A stretch of DNA of 64,000 bases. It comes from JBALVT01 sp045110675 (GTDB taxonomy: Bacteria > Pseudomonadota > Gammaproteobacteria > Pseudomonadales > Halieaceae). Made by a program: the position numbers and the translations under genes. The notes under the pieces were generated by a model that was given only the letters and a program-made list of their open reading frames with translations, did no database searches and was not told the origin of the DNA. This document shows, one piece after another, positions 1-8,401 of the stretch. The stretch is taken from positions 29,801 through 93,800 of the forward strand of contig JBGCGJ010000044.1 in the NCBI GenBank assembly GCA_045110675.1, in the 5' to 3' direction. Each line of letters starts with the position of its first letter. Position 1 is the stretch's first letter.

Positions 1-286
1 GAGCCTCGGGGAAACACCAGCACAGCGCGTTGGTCACTCGGCCCAGTGCCTCCCAGGCAACGACCTGATTGGTCATCGACAAGCCCAGACCACCTTGTAT
101 TGCAGGCGCATCCATACCCGGCAGACCCAAGGCGACGGCTTTGTCATGAATGTTCTTCATTACTTCATCGGGCAATTCACCGTCGTTTAACTCAGCTTCG
201 ACTTCCCAGGGAATAAGATCACTGTCTACGTAGTCCCGGACTCGAGCTTGCCATTGCAAGCTTTCTTCACTGAGTTGAATTTGCAT
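1..286 (-). CDS. Acyl-CoA dehydrogenase, N-terminal part (cut by window edge)
   Basis: The frame opens with ATG at 286 and runs off the left edge, so only about the first 95 residues are seen. They read MQIQLSEESLQWQARVRDYV and later GLGLSMTNQVVAWEALGRV, the helical N-terminal domain typical of acyl-CoA dehydrogenases, FAD enzymes that introduce the alpha-beta double bond into acyl-CoA thioesters. The catalytic base and FAD-binding parts lie outside the window. The start is 6 bases after the stop of the TetR gene, so the two are probably co-transcribed and the regulator may control this enzyme. The substrate class cannot be told from this fragment. Confidence 0.82.
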   Translation of the reverse strand, partial: MQIQLSEESLQWQARVRDYVDSDLIPWEVEAELNDGELPDEVMKNIHDKAVALGLPGMDAPAIQGGLGLSMTNQVVAWEALGRVTNALCWCFPEA

Positions 287-292
287 CTTCTG

Positions 293-955
293 TTAGGGGT
301 CCAGTTGAATGTGTTTTGGAAACGCTGTTGCGAGGTAGTGGCGGGCAATCTTCATGGCCTTCTTACGATTGAACTGTTTCGGTGCGACCAGCAAGTCCAG
401 CCACAAGCCGTCAACCAACGCGGTATATCCCCTGGCCAGCAGGTCGGCGTCGGTATTGGCGTAGCCTCCTTCGTCGATGGCCGCCTGGAACAGCTCGCGA
501 AATGCGCTCTCGGACTGTATGTCCGCCAAGGTTCTGATCCTCTGATAGGTTGGTCTTGCTTTGGCCTCTCCCCAAAAGGCTACCCACACTGCCAGCTTAC
601 TTTTTTGTAAGACCTTGGGGCTCAAATCAAAAGCGAGTATGGCCTGAATTTTCTCTGCTACGGTGATGTATTTACCGCTGGTGAGGATATCCATCTGGCC
701 ATTGCTGTATTCGTCGGTAACGTACTGCAATGTTTCGGTGAGCATCTTTTCTTTGCTTTCGAAGTGCAGGTTAGCGATACCCATGCTCAGGCCGGCCTTT
801 TGAGTAACAGTAGCCATTGTCGTGCCCGACAAGCCATTTTCGGCGATGCTGTCCATGGTGGCCTGGATGAGTTGTTTTCTGCGCACTTCTTTAGGAAGGG
901 CGCGGCGAGTACCGGGTTTGTTGTCGCTCTCTGTTGCCACTGTGTTGGATTCCAA
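293..955 (-). CDS. TetR/AcrR-family regulator, BetI-like
   Basis: A 220-residue regulator. Residues about 20-65 form the TetR helix-turn-helix domain (RKQLIQATMDSIAENGLSG, then AGLSMGIANLHFESKEKML). The C-terminal part resembles the BetI-type ligand domain, with AVWVAFWGEAKARPTYQRI where BetI proteins have the same WxAFWxEA pattern. The first available start is TTG at 955; a GTG at 940, with GGAA upstream, is an alternative. The gene points away from the FAD-oxidoreductase operon, and a perfect 14-base palindrome lies between them. It precedes the acyl-CoA dehydrogenase by 6 bases. It probably represses its own gene and one or both neighbours; the ligand is unknown. Confidence 0.85.
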   Translation of the reverse strand: MESNTVATESDNKPGTRRALPKEVRRKQLIQATMDSIAENGLSGTTMATVTQKAGLSMGIANLHFESKEKMLTETLQYVTDEYSNGQMDILTSGKYITVAEKIQAILAFDLSPKVLQKSKLAVWVAFWGEAKARPTYQRIRTLADIQSESAFRELFQAAIDEGGYANTDADLLARGYTALVDGLWLDLLVAPKQFNRKKAMKIARHYLATAFPKHIQLDP

Positions 956-1048
956 AGCGGTGTTTTACACCTATATCATCGCGTTTTTGCCGGCTCAAAG
1001 CCATTCTTAGTTGTCAACATAGACCAATGCCCAGCCTCTGGCAATCAC

Positions 1049-1062
1049 TGAATGATCATTCA
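1049..1062. promoter_or_regulatory. Perfect 14-base palindrome, candidate TetR operator
   Basis: The sequence TGAATGATCATTCA is identical to its own reverse complement. It sits in the divergent intergenic region, about 94 bases upstream of the TetR start and 177-190 bases upstream of the first FAD-oxidoreductase gene. A short perfect palindrome next to a TetR gene is the usual form of a TetR operator. Binding is inferred from position and symmetry only. Confidence 0.55.
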
Positions 1063-1238
1063 TTCGACTATGGACAGGCCACGCTCCTCATGGCATGCTG
1101 CGCAGCGATGGAATAAGCCGAATCACGGCCCCAATAAGAGGCCGAACAGTGGTGTAAAACAGCCATTTAAATCACCTGTGCACCCTGTTGGTGCAGAATA
1201 TGCCAGGTCGTCAAGTAGATGGTAAAGGGGAAAGAGCA

Positions 1239-2855
1239 GTGAAGAAATACGATGCTATTGTCATTGGCGCCGGCCACAACGGTCTAACAAATGCAGCCTA
1301 TTTGGCAAAATCCGGGCTGGATGTGCTTGTTCTGGAGCGCAACCCCTATATTGGTGGTGCGACGGTTAGTCGCTCTCTCCACAAGGGTTGGACCTATTCA
1401 AATTGTTCCTATGTATGCAGCTTGTTGAGGCCCGAACTGGCCAGAGATCTAGAATTGCCTCGCCACGGTTTGCAGGTTGTGCCCTACGGTGGTGGGGTGA
1501 CCTATATGCAAAATGGCGATCATTTTGGCAACTACTTCGACCACGAGCGGCATCACCGAGAAATGGCCAGGCACTCCAAGAGAGATGCCAATGCTTACGA
1601 CCGTTACTCCGCCGATGTCATGAAGCAAACGCGTCTTATTCGGCCCTACTTGCTACGACGGCCACCCGATCCCACCTCGCTGAAATTGCGCGACCTGAAA
1701 GATCTTTCGGAATTTGCCAGCAGCTTTCTTGAACTGGGAGAAGAGGGGCTCGCGGATACCCTGAAATTCTGGACCAAGAGTGTTGGTGATTATCTCGAAG
1801 AGTATTTTGAAACCGACGTTATCAAAGCACACTTAGCCGGTAGCGGTATTATCGGCACCGCGCTGGGCGTTTACTCACCGGGTACTGCCTATGTTCTCCT
1901 TCATCACTACATGGGTGATGTAGACGGCAATGTTGGATCCTGGGGTTTTGCTCGCGGCGGTATGGGCGCAGTGTCCGACGCTTTGTCCAAATCCTTTTTA
2001 TCGTTTGGCGGCGAAATCGTCTGTGATGCGGATGTCGACCGCATTGTTGTAAAGCATGGCCGTACCACCGGGGTCGCTTTAAAAGACGGTACCGAATATC
2101 ACGCGAGCATTGTGGTCTCTAATCTCGACCCCAAGCGTACTTTCCTGGACGTGATGGACGAGTCGGATTTGCCTGCGGATGTTGTCAAGAAAGCCAACAA
2201 CTTTAAGATTCGCGGTTCCTCCGGAAAGCTGAATATCTCCCTGGATGGATTACCAAGCTTCTATGGGATGGACGACAAGAGTCCCTTGAGAATTGGCGAA
2301 ATGCACTTTTCTGATTCTCTTAACCGTCTCGAGAAAGCCTACGATGATTGGAAAGACGGCACCTGGTCGAAAGACCCCTACGTCGATTGCCTTATTCCCA
2401 CCCAGTGCGACCCAACCATGGCACCTCCAGGCAAGCACATGATGAGTGTGTTCGTTCAGTACGCGCCACCCAAGGTAAAAGGTCAGGATTGGACGGCGGA
2501 AGATAAAGCCGGTTTTGAAAAGTCCGTGATTGATCAAATCGCCGCCTACAGCCCGGATTTTAAAGATCTGATCCTACACTGCGAAACGCGCACGCCCGGC
2601 GACATAGAAAATGAAGTTGGCCTCACCGAAGGCAACATCTTCCAGGGCGAGCTGACCTTTGATCAGTTGCTGTTTAACCGCCCCTTCCCAGGCTATGCGC
2701 AGTATCGCGGCCCGGTGAAAGGGATGTACATGTGTGGTTCCGGCACCCACCCAGGTGGTGGCGTGATGGCTGCGCCGGGAGCCAACGCCGCCCGGGAAAT
2801 ACTAATGGACTTGAAGAGACCGAGCACAGTACCCGGAGGTTATGCCGATGACTAA
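1239..2855 (+). CDS. Phytoene-desaturase-like NAD(P)/FAD-dependent oxidoreductase, copy 1
   Basis: About 538 residues. The N-terminus has a Rossmann FAD-binding motif (IGAGHNGLTNAAYLAKSG, then LVLERN), and the C-terminus has the matching FAD-contact segment MYMCGSGTHPGGGVMAAPG. This layout is that of the phytoene desaturase/carotenoid isomerase-like amine-oxidase superfamily, many members of which are flavin oxidases or dehydrogenases of unknown substrate. The frame is open from a TTG at 1188, but a GTG at 1239 follows a GGGGAAAGAG ribosome site and begins just before the FAD fold, so I take 1239. The gene overlaps the next, a paralogue, by 8 bases. Nothing else points to carotenoid synthesis, so an amine or amino-acid oxidation role is more likely from context. 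Confidence 0.85.
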   Translation: MKKYDAIVIGAGHNGLTNAAYLAKSGLDVLVLERNPYIGGATVSRSLHKGWTYSNCSYVCSLLRPELARDLELPRHGLQVVPYGGGVTYMQNGDHFGNYFDHERHHREMARHSKRDANAYDRYSADVMKQTRLIRPYLLRRPPDPTSLKLRDLKDLSEFASSFLELGEEGLADTLKFWTKSVGDYLEEYFETDVIKAHLAGSGIIGTALGVYSPGTAYVLLHHYMGDVDGNVGSWGFARGGMGAVSDALSKSFLSFGGEIVCDADVDRIVVKHGRTTGVALKDGTEYHASIVVSNLDPKRTFLDVMDESDLPADVVKKANNFKIRGSSGKLNISLDGLPSFYGMDDKSPLRIGEMHFSDSLNRLEKAYDDWKDGTWSKDPYVDCLIPTQCDPTMAPPGKHMMSVFVQYAPPKVKGQDWTAEDKAGFEKSVIDQIAAYSPDFKDLILHCETRTPGDIENEVGLTEGNIFQGELTFDQLLFNRPFPGYAQYRGPVKGMYMCGSGTHPGGGVMAAPGANAAREILMDLKRPSTVPGGYADD

Positions 2856-4410
2856 TTACGATGTGGTGTTAATTGGCGGTGGCCACAACGGCCTGGTATG
2901 TGCGACGTACCTGGCCAAGTCGGGCAAGAAAGTGTTGGTGCTGGAAGCCAATGAATCACCGGGCGGCGGGTCTGCAACTCGGGAATTTGCGCCTGGCTAT
3001 TCGGTTTCGGCTTGCGCCCATTGGTTGAATCAGCTGAGCCCCCAGGTTGTCAAAGACATGTCCCTGGAGAACCACGGCTTCGAACTCGCCGCGCGGGATT
3101 TGAATTCCATCGGCCTCTCTCCCGATGGTCAGCATGTGACGGTTACCGATTCTGGCATCGAAGGTACTTCACTGTCTCACGAAGACAAGGCTGCCTACGA
3201 AGACTTCCATCGCATGACCTTAAAATTCGCCAAATTGATGTCGAAAGCCTTCGCTGTGCGAGCGCCCAAGTTGGCGGAGTCCAATCTCACGGACCGCATC
3301 AACTTGATGAAGCTTGGTCTGGGCATGAAAATGCTTGGCAAAGAAGACATGAGTGAGTTGTTGCGTCTCGCCCTCATCAATATGTACGACGTCATGGAAG
3401 AGAATTTTGATAACGACGTTCTCAAAGGCCTGTTGAGTTTCGATGGTGTGCTGGGCGCGCATATGGGACCTCGTTCTCCCAATACCGTGTTTGGTTATTT
3501 GTATCGCCGTATCGGAGATATTCACGGCTACTCGGGTAGCGCCCTCGTCAAAGGCGGGATGGGAGCTCTGGGTCAGGCCATGGCCAACGCGGCGAAAGCT
3601 GCCGGTGTGGAAATACGAACTTCAGCGATGGTTGAGAAAGTGAACCTGGGCAGTGACCGCGTCAGCGGGGTTACTTTGCAAGGCGGAGAAGTCATCAACG
3701 CCAATTTGGTGGTGTCCAATGCAGATCCCAAAACCACGTTTGAAAAGTTGGTGGGTTATCGAAACCTGGAGACCGGAACAGTTCGTCGAGTGAGTCAAAT
3801 ACGTATGCGCAGCAACGTCGCCAAGCTGCATCTGGCCCTGGATGATTTGCCGAGCTTTACCGGCTTGGATTCATCTGAGGCCGGAGCGCGTTTGGTGATT
3901 GCCCCGACCATGGATTACATCGAACGGGCTTTCAATAGTGCTAAGTACGGTGAATACTCGGAATTGCCCGCTATGGACATTAGTATCCCCACAGTGCATG
4001 ACAGTTCTCTCGCGCCAGCCGGAAAACATGTTCTCTCGGCGATTGTTCAGTTTGCCCCCTACGATCTCGAAGGTGGATGGGAGGGCAGCAAAGAGGCCTG
4101 CAAACAGAAGATCATTGACTGCTTGTCAGCCTACTCGCCGGATCTTGCGAGCAAAATCACCGCCAGTGAACTGTTAACCCCCGTTGATTTGGAGTCGGAA
4201 TTTCATATGACAGGCGGCCATTGGCACCATGGCGAAATCAGCCTGGACCAGGTCATGATGATGCGACCCTTTCCCGGTGCGACACAATACGGCACGCCTG
4301 TTGATGGCCTCTATCTTTGCGGCGCCGGAGCACATCCCGGTGGCGGTGTGATGGGTTTGGCGGGACACAATGCAGCGAAAGAAATTATCAAACGGGGGGC
4401 AGCGGCATGA
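2848..4410 (+). CDS. Phytoene-desaturase-like NAD(P)/FAD-dependent oxidoreductase, copy 2
   Basis: About 520 residues and clearly a paralogue of the preceding gene. It has GGGHNGLVCATYLAKSGKK at the N-terminus and LYLCGAGAHPGGGVMGLAG at the C-terminus, at equivalent places. Two ATGs are close together (2842 and 2848). The GGAGG ribosome site at 2836-2840 is only 1 base from the first but 7 from the second, so 2848 is preferred. It overlaps the upstream stop by 8 bases and its own TGA overlaps the next ATG (ATGA), showing tight translational coupling. The pair may form a heteromeric flavoenzyme or act on consecutive intermediates. The substrate is not known. Confidence 0.85.
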   Translation: MTNYDVVLIGGGHNGLVCATYLAKSGKKVLVLEANESPGGGSATREFAPGYSVSACAHWLNQLSPQVVKDMSLENHGFELAARDLNSIGLSPDGQHVTVTDSGIEGTSLSHEDKAAYEDFHRMTLKFAKLMSKAFAVRAPKLAESNLTDRINLMKLGLGMKMLGKEDMSELLRLALINMYDVMEENFDNDVLKGLLSFDGVLGAHMGPRSPNTVFGYLYRRIGDIHGYSGSALVKGGMGALGQAMANAAKAAGVEIRTSAMVEKVNLGSDRVSGVTLQGGEVINANLVVSNADPKTTFEKLVGYRNLETGTVRRVSQIRMRSNVAKLHLALDDLPSFTGLDSSEAGARLVIAPTMDYIERAFNSAKYGEYSELPAMDISIPTVHDSSLAPAGKHVLSAIVQFAPYDLEGGWEGSKEACKQKIIDCLSAYSPDLASKITASELLTPVDLESEFHMTGGHWHHGEISLDQVMMMRPFPGATQYGTPVDGLYLCGAGAHPGGGVMGLAGHNAAKEIIKRGAAA

Positions 4411-5591
4411 GCGCAAAAAGCGATGACAGAATGTTGTTGGAAACACCATTCCATTCAAGGATAGCGAAACTGAATGAATTGAACGCCTGGGAAGACTGGA
4501 TGGGTTACACCACACCCAGCGCCTACTTTGATGTGGAGTTAGAGTATTTTGCTGTTCGCAGTACCACTGGCGTTTTCGATCTGACACCGATGAACAAGTA
4601 TCGAGTGAAGGGCCCCGATGCTGAGGCTTATCTCAACCGTCTGGTCACACGTGATGTCAGTAAGATTCGCGAGGGCCGGGTCGGCTATACGGTCTGGTGC
4701 GACGATGCGGGCCAGGTCTTGGATGATGGCACGATATTTCACCTCGCGGAAAACGACTACCGAATTTGTGCCTATGCCAGAGCGACGGAATGGCTCGCCT
4801 GGTCGGCAATGGGTTTTGACGTTGAAGTAATCGATGAGACCCACGAGGTGGCCGCATTGGCGGTACAGGGCCCCACGTCTTGCTCCTGTCTGCAGGCCAT
4901 GGGTCTGGCGGGATTGGAAAATCTGAAACCCTTCGGCCTCACCTATTTTGATTTTGAAGGAAAGCAACTGATGGTAAGTCGCACCGGATTTACCGGTGAC
5001 TTGGGCTACGAGCTTTGGATAGCGCCGAGCAAAGCCGAAGCGCTTTGGGACCGTTTATTTGCCGCCGGCGAAGACTACCTAATCAAACCCTTTGGTTCGG
5101 ATGCCCTCAATATGGCGCGGATTGAAACGGGGTTCGTTCAGGCCGGGGTGGATTTTGTTCCCGCTGAAGAAATGGTTCGACATGGGCGTTCACGCTCTCC
5201 CTTTGAGCTGGGGCTGGATTGGTTGGTCGACCTGGATAAGCCGGTATTCAATGGTAAAAAGGCGCTTGTGAAAGAAAAACGCGAAGGCTCACGCTACCGA
5301 TTCGTGATTCTGGATGTCGATGGCAACAAACCCGCGGACCACTCTTTTATTATGAAAGGCAATAAAGTGGTTGGCACTGTGACATCGGCAGCCTGGTGTC
5401 CCACTGCTAAATCCAATGTGGCTTTTGCGCAATTGGAAATGCCCCACGGCAAAGTCGGTGAAGAGTTGGTCGCTGAAATCTACTACCAGCGCGAATTGCA
5501 TTGGACTCGTGTTTTGGCGCCGTGCAAAGTGGTAGAGAGCGCGGTATTCAATCCACCCAGGCGTCGAGCTACGCCGGCACAGCCGTTTTAG
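4407..5591 (+). CDS. GcvT-like tetrahydrofolate-dependent aminomethyltransferase family protein
   Basis: 394 residues from the ATG at 4407, which overlaps the previous stop by 3 bases. The folate-binding GcvT fold is shown by YRVKGPDAEAYLNRLVTRDV, AALAVQGPTS and SRTGFTGDLGYELW. The barrel domain GSDALNMARIETGF and a C-terminal beta domain follow. Family members move methyl or methylene groups to tetrahydrofolate: GcvT of the glycine cleavage system, sarcosine and dimethylglycine oxidases, and DMSP demethylase DmdA. No other glycine cleavage genes are near, so this is unlikely to be GcvT itself. Next to flavoproteins, a Rieske demethylase-type oxygenase and PurU, it probably takes up a C1 unit released from an N-methyl compound. 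Confidence 0.85.
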   Translation: MSAKSDDRMLLETPFHSRIAKLNELNAWEDWMGYTTPSAYFDVELEYFAVRSTTGVFDLTPMNKYRVKGPDAEAYLNRLVTRDVSKIREGRVGYTVWCDDAGQVLDDGTIFHLAENDYRICAYARATEWLAWSAMGFDVEVIDETHEVAALAVQGPTSCSCLQAMGLAGLENLKPFGLTYFDFEGKQLMVSRTGFTGDLGYELWIAPSKAEALWDRLFAAGEDYLIKPFGSDALNMARIETGFVQAGVDFVPAEEMVRHGRSRSPFELGLDWLVDLDKPVFNGKKALVKEKREGSRYRFVILDVDGNKPADHSFIMKGNKVVGTVTSAAWCPTAKSNVAFAQLEMPHGKVGEELVAEIYYQRELHWTRVLAPCKVVESAVFNPPRRRATPAQPF

Positions 5592-5630
5592 ATTCTCGCG
5601 GCGCAACGTTACTTTTCAATGGAGTGAACC

Positions 5631-7013
5631 ATGCCGATCGCTGACCAAGCTGAGCTTGAAGGTTTTTTAAAGGCCTATCCTGACGTTCAAATGCTGGAAG
5701 CGATGATGCCAGATATGAACGGCATATTGCGCTGCAAGCGTATACATCGCCGAGAATTTGGGCCGCTGTTTAACGGCGGGATCAAAAGCGCCAAGTGCCT
5801 ACCGCTTATCACCAGTAAAGGAGGTATAAGCGATGACTTAACGGTCACTTCATTTGCTGGCGACCCGGATCAACTGGTGCGCCCGGTGAGCGGCACCTTA
5901 GCTGCTGTTCCCTGGCTCAACCCGTCTATTGCACAAGTGTTGCTAAGCTGCGCCACGCTGGAAGGGGAGCCTTCCTGGGTTGACTGTCGCAATGTTCTGG
6001 ACTCAGTACTCGAGCAGTTCCGCGAACTCAAACTGAAACCCGTTGTCGCAACCGAGCTTGAGTTTTATCTCATCGCCGCCGGCGACGGGGAAACACCCCG
6101 TCCACTGCTTACCAAAATCCCCGGTACCAGTCTCGATCAGCTGGGCACCCAGTATTGTGTCGCCGAAGATCTTTGGCAGTTTGATGATTTCTTGACTGAT
6201 GTGCGCGAAGCTTGTGAGATACAGAGTGTACCTCTGACGGTTATTCAGACAGAATTCTCTCCCGGCCAGTGGGAGATCAATACACATCATGTGGATGATC
6301 CACTCGTTGCCTGTGATCACGCCATGCTGTTGAAACGGATTATCAAAGGTGTGGCGATGAAGCACGGTTTTTCGGCGTGTTTTATGGCCAAACCTTTTGC
6401 GGATATCGCCGGAAGCGGTCTTCACATTCACGCCAGCTTGTATGATGAGCAGGGTGAGAATGTGTTTAGTGACCCAAGTTCAAGCGCGACACCTGCCATT
6501 TCCGACACCCTGAAACATGCCATTGGCGGTCTGGCTCAAACTATGGCTGATGCTATGGCGGTATTCGCCCCTAACGCGAATTCCTATCGTCGCTTTGTGC
6601 CCGGTACCTATGCACCCGTTTCTCCCACCTGGGGTTACAACCATAGGGACGTCGCCCTGCGGATTCCGGTTTCTGGAGCGAAGGACTGTCGCGTTGAGCA
6701 TCGAGTCGCAGGTGCAGATGCCAATCCCTATCTGGTGATGGCCTTGGTGCTGGGGGGCATTCATCATGGCATGACTCAGCATTGCGATCCCGGCCCATGG
6801 ATACCTGAACTCACAGAGCTACCCGAGCAGGAGCCCCAATTGCCCCAGCGCTGGGAAGCCGCTTTGGACCGGTTTCGCGCATCCGAGATAATGCCCAGAT
6901 ATCTCGGCTGGGAGTACGCTGACATCTTCGCCAAGATGCGCCAATCCGAGTGCAATAGTTATCACGCCGCGGTGCCCGACCTGGACTACGCCTGGTATCT
7001 GCGATCCGTTTAG
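5631..7013 (+). CDS. Glutamine synthetase family protein, PuuA-like gamma-glutamyl-amine ligase
   Basis: 460 residues with all the main glutamine-synthetase signatures: the metal-site ATELEFYL (about 140-147), TEFSPGQWEINTHH (207-220), GSGLHIHASL (261-270), NSYRRFVPGTYAP (317-329) and RVEHRVAGADANPYL (354-368). The length and the lack of the long GlnA N-terminal and adenylylation segments match PuuA-type ligases, which use ATP to join the gamma-carboxyl of glutamate to an amine such as putrescine. It starts with ATG after a GGAGTG ribosome site. The PuuB-like oxidase 4 kb downstream supports a gamma-glutamylated route. The actual amine is unknown. Confidence 0.87.
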   Translation: MPIADQAELEGFLKAYPDVQMLEAMMPDMNGILRCKRIHRREFGPLFNGGIKSAKCLPLITSKGGISDDLTVTSFAGDPDQLVRPVSGTLAAVPWLNPSIAQVLLSCATLEGEPSWVDCRNVLDSVLEQFRELKLKPVVATELEFYLIAAGDGETPRPLLTKIPGTSLDQLGTQYCVAEDLWQFDDFLTDVREACEIQSVPLTVIQTEFSPGQWEINTHHVDDPLVACDHAMLLKRIIKGVAMKHGFSACFMAKPFADIAGSGLHIHASLYDEQGENVFSDPSSSATPAISDTLKHAIGGLAQTMADAMAVFAPNANSYRRFVPGTYAPVSPTWGYNHRDVALRIPVSGAKDCRVEHRVAGADANPYLVMALVLGGIHHGMTQHCDPGPWIPELTELPEQEPQLPQRWEAALDRFRASEIMPRYLGWEYADIFAKMRQSECNSYHAAVPDLDYAWYLRSV

Positions 7014-7063
7014 AATCTTTAGCGGCAGCATCCCTGGTTCTTGTTGAATGAATATTTAGCAAA

Positions 7064-7079
7064 CTATATGAGCGTATAA
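7064..7079. promoter_or_regulatory. Palindromic operator candidate upstream of the Rieske oxygenase
   Basis: CTATATGAGCGTATAA lies 65 bases upstream of the ATG at 7145. It matches 13 of 16 bases of the site at 10984-10999 read on the opposite strand. The TATAAT at 7075-7080 may also be a -10 element, so a bound repressor would cover the promoter. This is inferred from sequence similarity and position only. Confidence 0.5.
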
Positions 7080-7144
7080 TCGCTTGTAGTATAGTGCCCA
7101 TCTAAAGATTCGGTGTCTGCGCCGTGTTTCTACCAGGAGGGAAA

Positions 7145-8401
7145 ATGAAAGTCATTGCTACCCACGTTGATGATTCTGTGCAGAAGATGCAGGACATGCT
7201 GGCTTTGGAGAAAGGCAAGCCAAATTACGCCATCAACCCGTATTTCTACCGCTCTCATTTGGTTTACCAAAAAGAATTGAGCGCGCTGGTGTTTCGCAGC
7301 TGGATATACGCAGCCCACATCAGTGAAGTGCCGAATCCGGGGGACTATGTTCTATTTGAGATAGGCGAAGACTCACTTATTATCGTGCGCGATGCCAACG
7401 GTGAAATACAGGCCTTGATGAATATTTGCCGCCACCGGGGCGCCAGAGTTTGTGAGGCCGTTTCGGGAAACCGAAAAACCTTTGTCTGCCCTTATCACGG
7501 CTGGGTATACAACACAGATGGTAGCCTAAAAGCAGCTCGCGAGATGGAAGTACTCGAGGGTTTTGATACACAAGGCCTGGGTTTGAAAAAAGCGCGGGTG
7601 GAAGTTTTCGAGGGCATGATTTATATAAACTGCGACCCGGAGGCCGCTGATTTTCGTGCACCACTTGAGAATATTCGCGAGCCCCTCGCTGCCTACGATC
7701 TTCCCAACGCGAAGATAGCGCACAAGCACACCTATACAGTTGATGCGAATTGGAAGCTATGTTTGGAGAACTACCTCGAATGTTACCACTGTGCGACCTC
7801 CCATAGGGCCTATGCCAAAAGTCATACCTTAAAAGACCTAGAGGTAAAGTCTGCACCTATTGTCGAGGCGATGCTGGCCAGAACAGAAGAAGTCACCGGC
7901 GTGAAGAATATCGGTAAGTATCACCGTGAGGTATTTCTGGATGCCAAGGGTTTCGGTGCCTGTTCTTATCACGATCGCTATGGATTGTATGAGGGGTATT
8001 TGACGGGTAGTGAGGATGGTCAGCCGGTGGCTCCGCTAATGGGGAGTTTCCAAGGTTATGATGGTGGCGCAGGGGACTTTCAGATGGGTCCTTTAACCTC
8101 CATGTTAAATTATCCCGATCACTGTGTGCTGTATCGTTTTATTCCCAGAAGCCTGACCTCGACTGATATGCAGGTTATTTGGTTTGTGAAAAATGACGCA
8201 CAAGAAGGTGTGGATTACGATGTGGATAAACTGATCTGGCTTTGGCATCACACTACGCTGGAAGATGAATACATTATCAGTCGCAATAGTGAAGGATTAA
8301 ACTCTCAGTTTTTTGAGCCTGGCCCCTACCATCCAGAATTTGAAGAAACACTGAACGATTTCGTGAAGTGGTATTTGCACACCCTGGAGCACGCTGTCTA
8401 A
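7145..8401 (+). CDS. Rieske non-haem iron oxygenase alpha subunit, carnitine/betaine monooxygenase-like
   Basis: 418 residues from the ATG at 7145, preceded by a strong AGGAGGG. The Rieske [2Fe-2S] ligands are Cys95-x-His97 and Cys115-x2-His118 (NICRHRG, CPYHGW). The mononuclear iron site is in ENYLECYHCATSH, with His215 and His220. Glu212 stands where most Rieske oxygenases have the bridging Asp; a bridging Glu is known for carnitine monooxygenase CntA and relatives that attack quaternary ammonium compounds. I infer N-demethylation or C-N cleavage of a methylated amine. No reductase gene is nearby, so electrons must come from elsewhere. Its stop overlaps the next ATG (TAATG). Confidence 0.88.
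   Translation: MKVIATHVDDSVQKMQDMLALEKGKPNYAINPYFYRSHLVYQKELSALVFRSWIYAAHISEVPNPGDYVLFEIGEDSLIIVRDANGEIQALMNICRHRGARVCEAVSGNRKTFVCPYHGWVYNTDGSLKAAREMEVLEGFDTQGLGLKKARVEVFEGMIYINCDPEAADFRAPLENIREPLAAYDLPNAKIAHKHTYTVDANWKLCLENYLECYHCATSHRAYAKSHTLKDLEVKSAPIVEAMLARTEEVTGVKNIGKYHREVFLDAKGFGACSYHDRYGLYEGYLTGSEDGQPVAPLMGSFQGYDGGAGDFQMGPLTSMLNYPDHCVLYRFIPRSLTSTDMQVIWFVKNDAQEGVDYDVDKLIWLWHHTTLEDEYIISRNSEGLNSQFFEPGPYHPEFEETLNDFVKWYLHTLEHAV

Noticed and set aside
1188..1238. Upstream TTG start for the first flavoprotein
   Set aside because: The extra 17 residues are unlike the family, and GTG 1239 has a better ribosome site just before the FAD fold.
7380..7856. 158-codon open frame on the - strand inside the Rieske gene
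   Set aside because: Shadow frame; the + strand carries intact Rieske and iron-site motifs there.
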